From positions 35,019,780 through 35,083,779 of the forward strand of contig NC_080041.1 in assembly GCF_012489685.1 (NCBI RefSeq): a stretch of 64,000 nucleotides of DNA, in the 5' to 3' direction. The stretch comes from Lotus japonicus. Taxonomy: Eukaryota; Streptophyta; Magnoliopsida; Fabales; Fabaceae. This document shows, in pieces, positions 54,576 to 64,000 of this stretch. A program made the translations under genes and the position numbers. Under the pieces are notes generated by a model. That model saw nothing but the letters and a program-made list of their open reading frames with translations. It had not been told where the DNA came from and made no database searches. Within the stretch, counting starts at the first letter, position 1. Each line of letters starts with the position of its first letter.

Positions 54576-55404
54576 TGTCGAAGCTGATGTCGTGGCATCT
54601 GCCTTTGTGTTGCTAGGACATCAGTCCTCTGTTTGGAAAGTTACTTGTGGGCCCTTGTATATTTTATGAAGATATATTTTTGTAGTTACTTGAGGAACAA
54701 GTAGCTGTACCGAAAGGGTTTGATTTATGGGTTGTTATTTGTTGAAACAATCTTTGATAAAAGATTGAGTTTCTATCTTCACGTTTGAATTTTGCAACAA
54801 TATCTTGGAGATTCAGTTTTGATTTGTTGCTGCAATCTGTTACTTCAGCCAAGCAAACCATATTGCCCAATCCACCGTTGCTGAAGACTATAAAAGAACA
54901 AAGACCTAAAGCTTGAAGACTATCGAAGCTGATAGAGAGATTAAGTGTTTTAGGATTGTTATTGTTCTTTGTTCTTTGTTGCTTGTGATCATACCTTGCT
55001 CACTGATTCTATAAAGCAAGGTTATGATCTGTGTTGTTTGCATCTGCAAACTCTGATTGTTGTTTGTCAGTTACCAATCACTGAGGCAGTGATTGAGAGA
55101 AAGTGGGAGGGGCTCTCATACTTAGGTTGAGATACTAAGTAGAAATACACTGGGTAGATTAGGAAGGGAACTATGATCTGTGGTGTTCATGAGTGTCTGT
55201 AATTCCTGAATCTTGAGATAGTTGATTTCCTTTCTTTGGGTGAAAACCCTCCAAACGTAAGTGAAGTTTTTCACTGAACTAGGTTACCAATTCTTGTGTC
55301 TTGTTTACTTGTGTTTTTATTTACTGCTGTTACTGTTAGTCGATTGTTGAACCTGTTGTCTCAGCATCGTGTAGGACATCTGGACCAAGGGAACCTGAAT
55401 TTCA
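54576..55404 (+). repeat. 5' LTR of copia D (about 829 bp)
   Basis: The inner end is set by the PBS: ...GAATTTCA, then 'at', then TGGCATCAGAGC. The outer end TGTCGAAGCTGATG at 54576 is my best guess, because there is no second LTR to compare. A promoter-like ACTATAAAAG lies near 54887. Confidence 0.55.
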
Positions 55405-55406
55405 AT

Positions 55407-55418
55407 TGGCATCAGAGC
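55407..55418 (+). promoter_or_regulatory. Primer binding site of copia D
   Basis: TGGCATCAGAGC differs at one base from the initiator Met tRNA site TGGTATCAGAGC and has the same 2-base spacer from the LTR as copia A. Confidence 0.85.
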
Positions 55419-55468
55419 AGGCACCCTGTTCTGTTTGGGTGAACTCCAGGGAATCTAATTCAGTTCTC

Positions 55469-57328
55469 ATGGATAACAAGGAGGGAGGATCAGTCAATAG
55501 GCCACCTATTCTGGATGGTACTAACTATGACTACTGGAAGGTTCGCATGACAGCCTTTCTCAAGTCAATTGACAACAAGACTTGGAAAGCTATTGTTAAG
55601 GGTTGGACGCACCCCACCAAGGCACAAGCTGAAGGAACTTCAACTGTTACTGCTGAGAAACCTGAGGAAGAATGGACTAAGGAAGAAGATGAAGCTGCTC
55701 TTGGGAATTCTAAAGCACTGAATGCTATTTTCAATGGAGTTGACAAGAATACGTTCAGGCTAATTAACACTTGTACTGTGGCTAAGGATGCCTGGGAGAT
55801 ACTGAAGACTTCTCATGAAGGAACTACTAGAGTGAGAATGTCAAGACTTTAGATGCTTACTACTCAGTTTGAAAATCTGATGATGACTGAAGAAGAAACC
55901 ATCTCTGAATTCCACATGCGTGTTCGTGACTTGTCCAATGCTTCTTTTGCTCTTGGAAAATCTATGTCAGATGAAAAGCTTGTAAGGAAAATCTTGAGGT
56001 CTCTACCAAAGAAATTTTCTATGAAAGTTACTGCGATTAAGGAGGCTCAAGATATTGAGAACATGAAGGTTGATGAGTTAATTGGATCTTTGCAGACTTT
56101 TGAGTTGAAACTTGGTGACAAGTCTGAAAAGAAACATAAGAATATTGCTTTTGTATCTAACACAGATGAGGGTGATGATGAAGGTTGTGAGGGTGAAAAT
56201 CTTTCTGAGGCTCTGGCTATGCTAGCAAAAATATTCAACAGAGCATTGAGAAATATTGAAAAAAGAACCAGGCCTAATGTCCAGGACATGAAGTTCGACA
56301 ACAAACCCAACTATTCTAATTCTCAGAGGAGGACCAAGGAAGAAGAAAGATGTGGTCAGAGTAAAGGAGTGCAGTGTCATGAGTCTGAAGGTTACGGTCA
56401 TATTAGATCTGAATGTGCTACTTATCTGAAAAAGCAGAAGAAAGGGATGATGGTCACTTGGTCAGATGAAGACACTGAAGATGAGGAAGAGATTTCTGCC
56501 AACAAGGTAAATGCCTTCTCTGGAACAGTTTGTGATACAGATACAAGTGATGAAGATATTTCAGATGAGGAACTTGCTGAGACTTATAAGTTGTTACATA
56601 TCAAATGGGAGGAAGCCTGTAAACTTGTAAGAGAACAGGAAAGTGAGATAGAACAACTCTCCACTCAGAATGAAAGATTGAAAGAACTCAGTGCTAAGCT
56701 AAAAGAAGATTGTGATAAGTGGAAATCCAAACTTGAAAATGTTGACACTATGGAAAAGGCAAAACTGATGTTAGTCAATGCAGAATTACAAGAGGAAATA
56801 GCAATTCTGAAAAGCAAGCTTGAAGCCACTCACAAATCACTCCGAATGTTGAATAGTGGTTCTGACATGTTAGATGAGATTCTGAAAGAAACAAGTAAGC
56901 AGGGAAGAAGCTTGAAGGGAATTGGATTTGACTATGGGATTGCAAACAAGAAAGATCAGAAGGGGTCAAAGTATTTTGTTTCTGCAGCAGAACAATCTGA
57001 AATCAAGAAACCTGCTAATTATCAGATGTCAAGACCGATGCCTCGACATGTGCCTCGCTATGAGAGTTCTCAAGTTAAGAGTATCAAAACAGCACCTTGG
57101 AAGTGTCACTACTGTGGAAGGAATGGACATATAAAACCCTACTGTTTCAAATTGTATGGCTATCCTCAAGCTTATGATAGGTCTAATAACTCAAAGCTCA
57201 CACAGATGAAGAAGGAATGGAAGCCCAAGAGTGAAGTTACTTGTCTGGTTGCCTGCACATCTTTCAGAGCCTCTGCAAGAGAAGACTGGTACTTTGATAG
57301 GTTGCTCAAAGCATATGACAGGAAATAA
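55469..57328 (+). pseudogene. gag: Copia D Gag, broken
   Basis: The true ATG is probably 55469 (MDNKEGGSVNRP). The open frame extends upstream through the PBS, which cannot be coding. A UBN2-type capsid domain (YDYWKVRMTAFL) is interrupted by TAG at 55850-55852, probably a former CAG. The frame continues 55853-57328 through a first zinc knuckle whose second Cys is Ser (CHES...GHIRSEC), a long coiled coil (about 57 heptad-rich residues near 56580-56830), and the SIRE-type GRSLKGIGF motif. A complete second knuckle CHYCGRNGHIKPYC lies near 57100. It ends at the damaged protease. Confidence 0.85.
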
Positions 57329-58560
57329 AGGATATTTGAAGGATCTCAGGAGTCATTCTAGCAACTATGTAACATTTGGAGATGGAGCTAAAGGAAAAAT
57401 TAAAGGGGTAGGAAAACTGGTTAATGTTGGATCCCCAGGTTTGAATAATGTGCTTCTGGTTAATGGTCTAACTGCTAATCTAATTAGCATAAGCCAACTC
57501 TGTGATCAAGGGCTTAAAGTGAAGTTCAAAAGAGCAGATTGTAACAGAAGATGACAAAGTCTTTATGAGAGGAGTCAGATCGAAAGATAATTGCTATATG
57601 TGGACACCTCAAGAGATAGCTCAAGTCTCTAGATGCTTGTTAACAAAGGAAGATGAGTTAAATGTATGGCACCAAAAACTAGGACATCTCAATTTGAAGA
57701 GTATGCAGAAGATAGTTGCTGAAGAAGCCATAAGAGATTTTCCTAGGCTGAGGATAAGAGAAAGTAAGCTGTGTGGAGAATGCAAGATTGGAAAACAAAC
57801 CAAGGTATCTCATACAAAACTTCAGCATCAGACCACAACAAAGGTACTGGAACTGCTGCACATGGACCTCATGGGACCAATGCAGGTTGAAAGCTTGGGA
57901 GGTAAAAGATATGTGTTTGTTTGTGTTGATGATTTTTCCAGGTAAACTTGGATATAATTCTTGAGAGAAAAGTCAGAAACTTTTGATATCTTCATGAACC
58001 TGTGTCTGAGGCTTCAGAATGAGAAGAGCTCTGTGATTGTAAGGATCATAAGTGACCATGGAATGAGAGTTTGAGAATTCAAAGTCCTCTGAGTTTTGTG
58101 AATCAGAAGGAATCAATCATGAATTTTCAGCACCCATCACACCACAACATAATGGAATTGTTGAGAGAAAGAATATAACTCTTCAGGAGTCATCCAGGGT
58201 CATGTTGCATGCCAAGAAGATTCCTCTTAAGTTCTGGGTTGAGGCTTTGAATACTGCGTGCTACATTCACAACAGAGTCTCCATTAGAGCTGGAACTTCC
58301 TCTACTCAGTATGAAATATGGAAAGGTAGGAAACCTACAGTAAAACACTTTCATATATTTGGAAGAAAATGCTATATTCTTGCTGATCGTGAACCAAGAA
58401 GAAAGTTGGATCCAAAGAGTGATGAAGGGATATTCATGGGATACTCAACAAATAGCAAAGCCTACAGAGTATTCAATTCTCGCACAAAAAACCATGATGG
58501 AGTCAGTAAATGTGGGTGTTGATGATGAGCCTAGTGCAAGCAAGGAATCCAATCTCAGTG
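57280..58560 (+). pseudogene. Copia D protease and integrase, broken
   Basis: The protease start WYFD loses two bases at about 57300, destroying the DSG motif. The other frame picks up GCSKHMTGNKG. GAG-pre-integrase (WHQKLGHL; CGECKIGK) is in 57565-57945, with the first integrase Asp in HMDLMGP. Stops follow at DDFSR, and the region 57946-58200 is frame-scrambled, though DHG and NGIVERKN remnants are readable. 58202-58522 is the integrase C-terminal part. Confidence 0.82.
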
Positions 58561-58590
58561 AAGATGAAGATGGTGCAGATGTTCTAGAAG

Positions 58591-60261
58591 ATGCTCCAGC
58601 AACCAACCTCGACAATGAGTCTGATTCAAAAGATCCATCCTCAAGAAAATATTATTGGTGAGCTTCAGGAGGGAGTAACAACCAGATCCAGAAGTCTTAT
58701 TGTTCATGGATGCTACATCTCAAAGATAGAACCTAGCAATATTAAAGAAGCTCTTACTGATGAATACTGGATAAATGCTATGCAAGAAGAGCTTGATCAG
58801 TTCACAAGGAATGAAGTTTGGAATCTGGTACCAAGACCTGAAGGAGTAAACATCATTGGCACAAAATGGATTTTCAGAAACAAGTTTGATGAAAATGGAA
58901 TAGTCACCATAAACAAAGCAAGACTGGTTGCTCAGGGATATACTCAGATAGAGGGAATTGACTTTGATGAAACCTTTGCACCGGTAGCAAGATTGGAGTC
59001 TATAAGATTGTTGTTGGGAGTTGCATGTCTTCTAAATTTCAGACTCTACCAGATGGATGTCAAGAGTTCATTTCAGAATGGTTACTTAAATGAAGAAGTA
59101 TATGTAGAGCAACCTACAGGGTTCATAGATCCTCATCATCCAGACTATGTATACAGATTAAGGAAAGCACTGTATGGATTGAAGCAAGCTCCCAGAGCTT
59201 GGTATGAGAGGCTTACTGAATTTCTTGTTAGTAATGGCTATTTCAAGGGAGGAATTGACAAGACCTTATTTGTTAAGAATGACAAATGAAAGCTCATGAT
59301 AGCACAAATCTATGTGGATGACATAGTCTTTGAAGGAACGTCAAACACGATGGTGGAGCATTTCGTTCAACAAATGAAATCTGAGTTTGAAATGAGCTTA
59401 GTTGGTGAGTTGAGTTATTTTCTAGGTCTACAAGTGAAACAAATGGAGGATTCCATGTTCATATCACAGAGCAAATATGCCAAGGGCTTGGTCAAGAAGT
59501 TTGGTTTAGAGAAGTCAAGTCACAAAAAAACTCTAGCTGCAACTCATGTTAAATTAACCAAGGATGGGCAGGGAGAAGATGTTGATCAAAGTCTCTACAG
59601 AAGCATGATAGGAAGCTTGTTGTATCTTACTACTAGTAGACCTGATATCACTTTTGCTGTTGGTGTGTGTGCTAGATACCAATCTGCTCCTAAAGCAAGT
59701 CATCTACTGCAAGTAAAGAGAATCATCAAGTACATTAATTCTACAAGTGATTATGGTATTCTCTATACTCATGATACAAACTCTTCTTTAGTTGGATATT
59801 GTGATGTAGATTGGGCAGGTAGTGCAGATGACAGAAAAAACACATCAGGAGGTTGTTTCTTTTTAGGAAATAATCTAATCTCGTGGTTTAGTAAGAAGCA
59901 AAACTGTGTATCTTTATCAACCGCAGAAGCAGAGTATATTGCTGCCGGAAGTATTTGCACACAACTCATGTGGATGAAGCAAATGCTCAAGGAGTATGAT
60001 GTTGAACAGGATGTCATGACATTGTATTGTGACAATCTTAGTGCAATCAATATTTCCAAAAATCCTATTCAGCACAGCAGGACCAAGCACATTAACATAA
60101 GACATCACTTTATGAGGGAATTAGTGGAGGATAAAATTGTCACTTTGGAGCATGTTACAACTGAGAAGCAATTGACTGACATATTTACAAAGCCCATTGA
60201 TGCAAGCACTTTTGATAAATTAAGTGGAAATCTTGGGATTTGCCTCTTTGAAGGAGCATAG
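58591..60261 (+). pseudogene. Copia D reverse transcriptase and RNase H
   Basis: Frames 58591-59289 and 59296-60261 are separated by a single TGA at 59287-59289. [52 protein letters not shown] and catalytic YVDD near 59312. RNase H: YCDVDWAGSADDRKNTSGG, then STAEAEYIA, and the usual end LTDIFTKPI. Apart from the stop, these domains look complete. Confidence 0.9.
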
Positions 60262-60906
60262 CAATTAACGTTCCTAAAGGTGTTAACGGCTAGTTTTACT
60301 TTTCTCATCATTAACTGCCGTTGTGACGTCACCCTTTCTCTCTGCTCCCAAGATTCGTCCTCCTAATTTTGTACTGATATTCATACTTAATGAGATGGAC
60401 TCTTGTTCCAGGATTCTCTCTAATGCCAATGAAATTAAAAAGGATAGAAAGAGAAACAATTATGATTGTTATCAAAACATTACTGAATAAGAATTTAAAT
60501 AAGTATTTTATAAAATCATAATCAGGCATAGGCATAGTAAAATAAATTTAAATTTGAGTGCAATTTTTTAAGAAGATGAATAGTTATCATTTTCTATTTC
60601 TTTATTGTTTTTTATTAACTAGGATGCAATTTTGAACTTTAAGGACCAAAACTACACAATGTGTATAAGTAGGGGACCAAAAGTGCAGTTAAATCACTTT
60701 TCTTGGTCACATGAGAGGCATGTGTGTTGCCACATAAGTCTTCTCCGTTAAAAATTAGACGGAAGGACTACTGTTGCATACGGGAGGGAACGTGAGGGAC
60801 TAGTCTTGTAATTAAATTATGTGATGGACTAAAATCGTGGTTTTTGTAAACGCCAGGGACTAAAATTGCAATTAAGATTAATTTCTAACTCACGCCTAGA
60901 TTGTCG
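60262..60906. other. Sequence after copia D, no gene seen
   Basis: The first ~100 bp may be the element's own post-pol region. From about 60600 the words 'gaccaaaa...gcaatta' and 'gggactaaaattgcaattaa' recur, resembling dispersed plant repeats, class unknown. No env-like ORF and no LTR. Confidence 0.5.
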
Positions 60907-63903
60907 TGTAAGAGTGAGAGGAGCCTGAACTAGGACTTGATGAGTTACCAAGTGAAACTTTACAGACAACTCAGTTTATTTTTAATTATAAAATTATAGT
61001 TAGTTTTAGTGTTAGCACGAGTCGTTTTCACACCCGTCTAAAGTCGAGAGTGTCCGATGAAGGCTATTTCCGCCACTAGAGCACCGTTTAAGATATAGTT
61101 TGACAGAGGCAAGAGAATAAGAACCTTAAGGTATTTTTCCTTGACTTAAGTTCCATTACGGAACTTTCCACTGTAAACTCGATAGTTCTCGCTTTCCAAA
61201 AACTCGATAAAGTTAGACTTTATCTCCGCAGGGACTTAAGTGAGACCCTGAACCAAAGGTTTTATATTCGTGACTTCTTTCGGAGTTTCTACCTGCATTG
61301 TCTTTATTTTTTTTCCTTCAGGAATCTTTTTCGTGATGGAAGTTTCCTCATCCAAAGAAGATTTCATCATTTTCCGAAAAAGAGAGTTTTCTCATCCGAA
61401 GCAGTTTTTTCTCAAATCTGTTCTACGTCTGAATTCAAAATCGGAAATTCTTTAAAAAAAATATTTTCTCACTTAATTAAACTCAAATTAATTATGGATC
61501 TAATATCGGCGATTACCTCTCTCAAAAGAGTCGGGAAAAATACCGAAATACTGGGACCGCTTGTTGTTTCACCATTGTCTATTTAAAATAATAAATCACT
61601 ATTCCTTCACCATTTACTCATTCAATTCCACAGCCAAGTCTAGAGAAGAATATTATCCTTGTCTTGTTTTGCTTGGTTCTTACTCAATTCATGTCCAAAT
61701 CCTCTGATTTCTTGAAGGTTCTTGAGGTAGTAACTTGCTCTACACATCTATAGCTTCGATTTCTTCTTTATGACACAATTTTCATCAACTTATTGAACCT
61801 AAATTCCGAGTTTATGTTTTAGAGAATAGTTTAGGTTCTTTTCTTCTTTCACATAGATTCTATACCTTCTCTACGCTTCATATTCATGATCCATTCGCTT
61901 AGATTATCATTGTGGTGTCGTAGATCTGAAATCTGAGCCATAAACTCATTTTTAATCAATCTTTGCTTTTCGACGCATAAAGTCTTGAACTTGCTTACCG
62001 CCTGTAGGATTTGTTGTTAGTAAATGCATTGTTTATAGCTATTCAAAACCCGTTTTGAAAAATATCAACTTTGAGTTTTCGAGCTTTTAAAGTGGACCAA
62101 AAAGCCCTTATTCTTGTTTGAGGTCCCAAAATTGTTTTGAGTTTTTTCCTACCCTAGATATCACCTAAGAATACGTAGGAATTAAATTAGATCCAAGGAA
62201 AAGTTCGGGAACCCTATTTTTTGGCTTGTGGCCGTGAGCACCCATAGTGTGGGGGGAGAAAATCTTTTTCACGAAACCTTACAATTGATGCATGAACTAG
62301 GTAGAGTATGGGTGTTGGGGTTTGGTCGCTTCTTGTAAAACTTGTTTTAATTGGCTGTGTTTCTTTGTTCCAGGTTCGCAACTCTTATGCACTACTACTC
62401 ACGAAGGTAGGGGTAACTCAGCATAGAAGTGTCATTTGAGTCTTTCCTTCTTTAATTGAATTGTTTGTGTTTGAGATGAAGATGTTTTAGTTTGATTGTG
62501 AATTTGGCATGCTTTACCATGTTGTATGCTTGCTGGATTCTGAGGAATACTGTTGGTTTAATTGATTATCCATTGCGTATATAACATGAACTGCTCCATA
62601 ACTTGCTTGATGTGAATTATATGAGTTCTTAAGCATATTTGATTTGACTTATGCTTGTTGAAATTTGGGATAACATGTGATTATCCTGACTTGATTATTG
62701 GATTTGAAATTTTTGATTGAATGACTAGTAAGTTCACGAAATTTTGTTGAAGCTTGGCATATAGGGCTTGAACCTTAACCGACGATCAGGAGGTGTTGTC
62801 CACCTGATTGTCCCGTCTTGTGTGACGCTATAAGCGGCGATCCGGTGGTGTTGTCAACCTGATTGTCTCATCTTGTATGACGCTATAAGCGGAAATCCGA
62901 TGGTGTTGTCCACCTGATTGTCCTGTCTTGTCTGATGCTATAAGTGGCGATGAGGTGGTGTTGTCCACCTCATTGTCCCGTCTTGCGAGACGTTAATGAT
63001 CGATCCATCTAGGTAGCAGCATATGTCGCATTATAGGGCACTAACATTGATTTTGTTTATATCTGATTTGATTCTATGTTGTTGATTTTGTTGATATATG
63101 ATTTGATTCTATATGTTGAAATTTATTTTGGATTACTTAAAGTGGCGATGAAGTGGTGTTGTCCACCAGATTGTCCTGTCTTGTGTGACGTTATGAAGTG
63201 GCGATGAGGTGGTGTTGTCCACGCCCCATCTTAAAAGACGTTCTTGATTGACCGATCTAAGTAGTAGCATACAGTCACACTGCATGGCACTTATGTGTTG
63301 TCATCTATCTTGAATTAAATCGGTAGCTTACTTACCATGTCATGTATTAAATTCGAATGACATGTTTTTCTCTTTTAGGTGATGTGATTGTATGGAGTTA
63401 ACCCTTTCTGTTTGCTACTTGTTGTTTGGGCTCTTAACTCTATTAGGCGATGAAGATCCTTTCGACGAAGCTTAGTCATGTACGGGACAGAGGAGAGCTT
63501 GTAGGCGGTGGAGTAAGGATGGGAGAGGAAGTGTGTCGATTCGTTTTGTGGGTTTTAATTGAGTCTTCTTCACCATCTGAAAAACTCTGTAATTAAACCC
63601 TACTTTTGCCACTTGTGTAAGTGTGTGCACTTATTTTGTATCCTGTTTATGTTATGGTGAAGTACTCTACCATTATTACTATGGTGTCTTGGGTACAAGT
63701 TCATAGTTAAGGATGTATTATGTTTTTAAAACATATGGTTGAAGTGCTTTTTTCAAACAAGGTGGCAGGTGTACTCGCTTTAGCGATGATATGTTTTGTT
63801 GTTTTTCTAAAAAAAATCCCTTGTGTTTTAGGAGTGCAAAATAGTCCATAGACTTTGACAGGTTACTAATGTGATCCCTCAGTTAAGAAATTGGGGCGTT
63901 ACG
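60907..63903 (+). repeat. 5' LTR of a chromovirus-type (Tekay/Del-like) element, about 3.0 kb
   Basis: The end is fixed by the PBS a few bases on. The terminal CA reads CG (gggcgttacg), a likely C-T type change on the opposite strand. The start TGTAAGAGTGAG at 60907 is deduced by matching the sense start of the 30978-34946 LTR (TGTAAGACAC). Shared blocks include GCACACCCGCC/TTATGGCGAGAGTG-like sequence at about 61045 and the AACTTTGAGTTTTCGAGC block near 62070. The body of the element lies beyond the window. Confidence 0.8.
62780..63240. repeat. 55-bp tandem repeats with hairpin cores in chromovirus LTR
   Basis: The core ggtgttgtc recurs at 62792, 62847, 62902 and 62957, exactly 55 bp apart, then again at 63155 and 63211 (56 apart). 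Both blocks are followed by a shared tail (gatc-atctaggtagcagcata... and gatctaagtagtagcata...), so the array plus tail was itself duplicated. The best core is GAGGTGG, six bases, CCACCTC near 62954. Confidence 0.9.
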
Positions 63904-63907
63904 TTTG

Positions 63908-63919
63908 TGGTATCAGAGC
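63908..63919 (+). promoter_or_regulatory. Primer binding site (initiator Met tRNA) of the chromovirus element
   Basis: A perfect TGGTATCAGAGC four bases after the LTR end. It proves the preceding 3 kb is a 5' LTR in plus orientation and that an internal region starts here. Confidence 0.93.
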
Positions 63920-64000
63920 TTTAGTTGAGAAAACCAGAGCTTTTGGGTAGACTTGTTTGCTTAAGATGTTTGAACCTTGAGACCGATTGATGGGGTGTCA

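Larger units (their letters stand above)
54576..60261 (+). mobile_element. Copia element D (SIRE-type Ty1/copia), 3' end missing
   Basis: It has a 5' LTR, a two-base spacer, an initiator-Met-like PBS, gag, and pol in the order PR-INT-RT-RNase H on the plus strand. No second LTR is seen before the chromovirus LTR at 60907, so the 3' end is lost or decayed. Many stops and shifts show it is dead. Gag and pol resemble copia A only distantly, so this is a different SIRE family. Confidence 0.88.

Noticed and set aside
60540..60906. 3' LTR of copia D
   Set aside because: No match to the 5' LTR at 54576-55404 could be found.
62780..63240. CRISPR-like array
   Set aside because: Units are directly abutting 55-bp tandem copies with no distinct spacers, inside a plant LTR.

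Overview
The window is a repeat-dense stretch of a plant nuclear genome. I could not support a single ordinary host gene. Almost everything is LTR retrotransposon sequence, plus one endogenous pararetrovirus (caulimovirid) fragment and one 100-N assembly gap. SIRE-type Ty1/copia elements with a nuclear 'env-like' ORF, a Tat-lineage Ty3/gypsy family with antisense plant-mobile-domain genes, and Tekay/Del-like LTRs point to a dicot, most likely a legume. The species is inference only.

Layout. 1-2662: pararetrovirus polyprotein fragment (coat-protein end, zinc knuckle, protease, RT, start of RNase H). 2663-2762: gap. 2763-11465 (minus): SIRE-type copia element 'A' with 5' LTR, PBS, coding-intact gag and pol, and a downstream env-like ORF cut by the gap. 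11466-12567: piece of a chromovirus-type LTR. 12568-26232 (plus): Tat-lineage gypsy element 'B' with a broken gag-pol, two antisense genes and a 3' LTR. 26233-27609: AT-rich spacer. 27610-48617 (plus): 'B-prime', a second 21-kb member of the same family, with two 840-bp LTRs and a perfect 5-bp target duplication (cactc). Inside it lie three younger solo LTRs (28743-30058, 30978-34946, 37790-39157). 48756-50923: another chromovirus-like solo LTR. 51167-52376: solo LTR of the copia-A family with a perfect duplication (ctcac). 54576-60261: copia element 'D' with 5' LTR, PBS and decayed gag-pol. 60907-63903: 3-kb chromovirus LTR followed by an initiator-Met PBS at the window edge.

How the parts work together. 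The most interesting biology is in B and B-prime. Between pol and the 3' LTR both carry two genes on the opposite strand: a short coiled-coil ORF, and a spliced gene for a plant-mobile-domain (PMD) protein with an acidic run, basic clusters and a coiled-coil tail. Both copies keep GT-AG introns, and both keep a TATAAATA box exactly 124 bp upstream of the PMD start codon. The element is therefore transcribed from its LTR in one direction and from internal promoters in the other. Copia A similarly carries a nuclear-looking extra ORF after pol. One 4-kb chromovirus LTR carries its own 231-codon ORF. The B-family U3 regions contain clusters of CACGTG G-boxes.

Many nonsense codons in the dead copies are TGG, CGR or CAG codons changed by transitions, as expected from deamination of methylated cytosines in silenced repeats. 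All alignments and counts here were done by eye.
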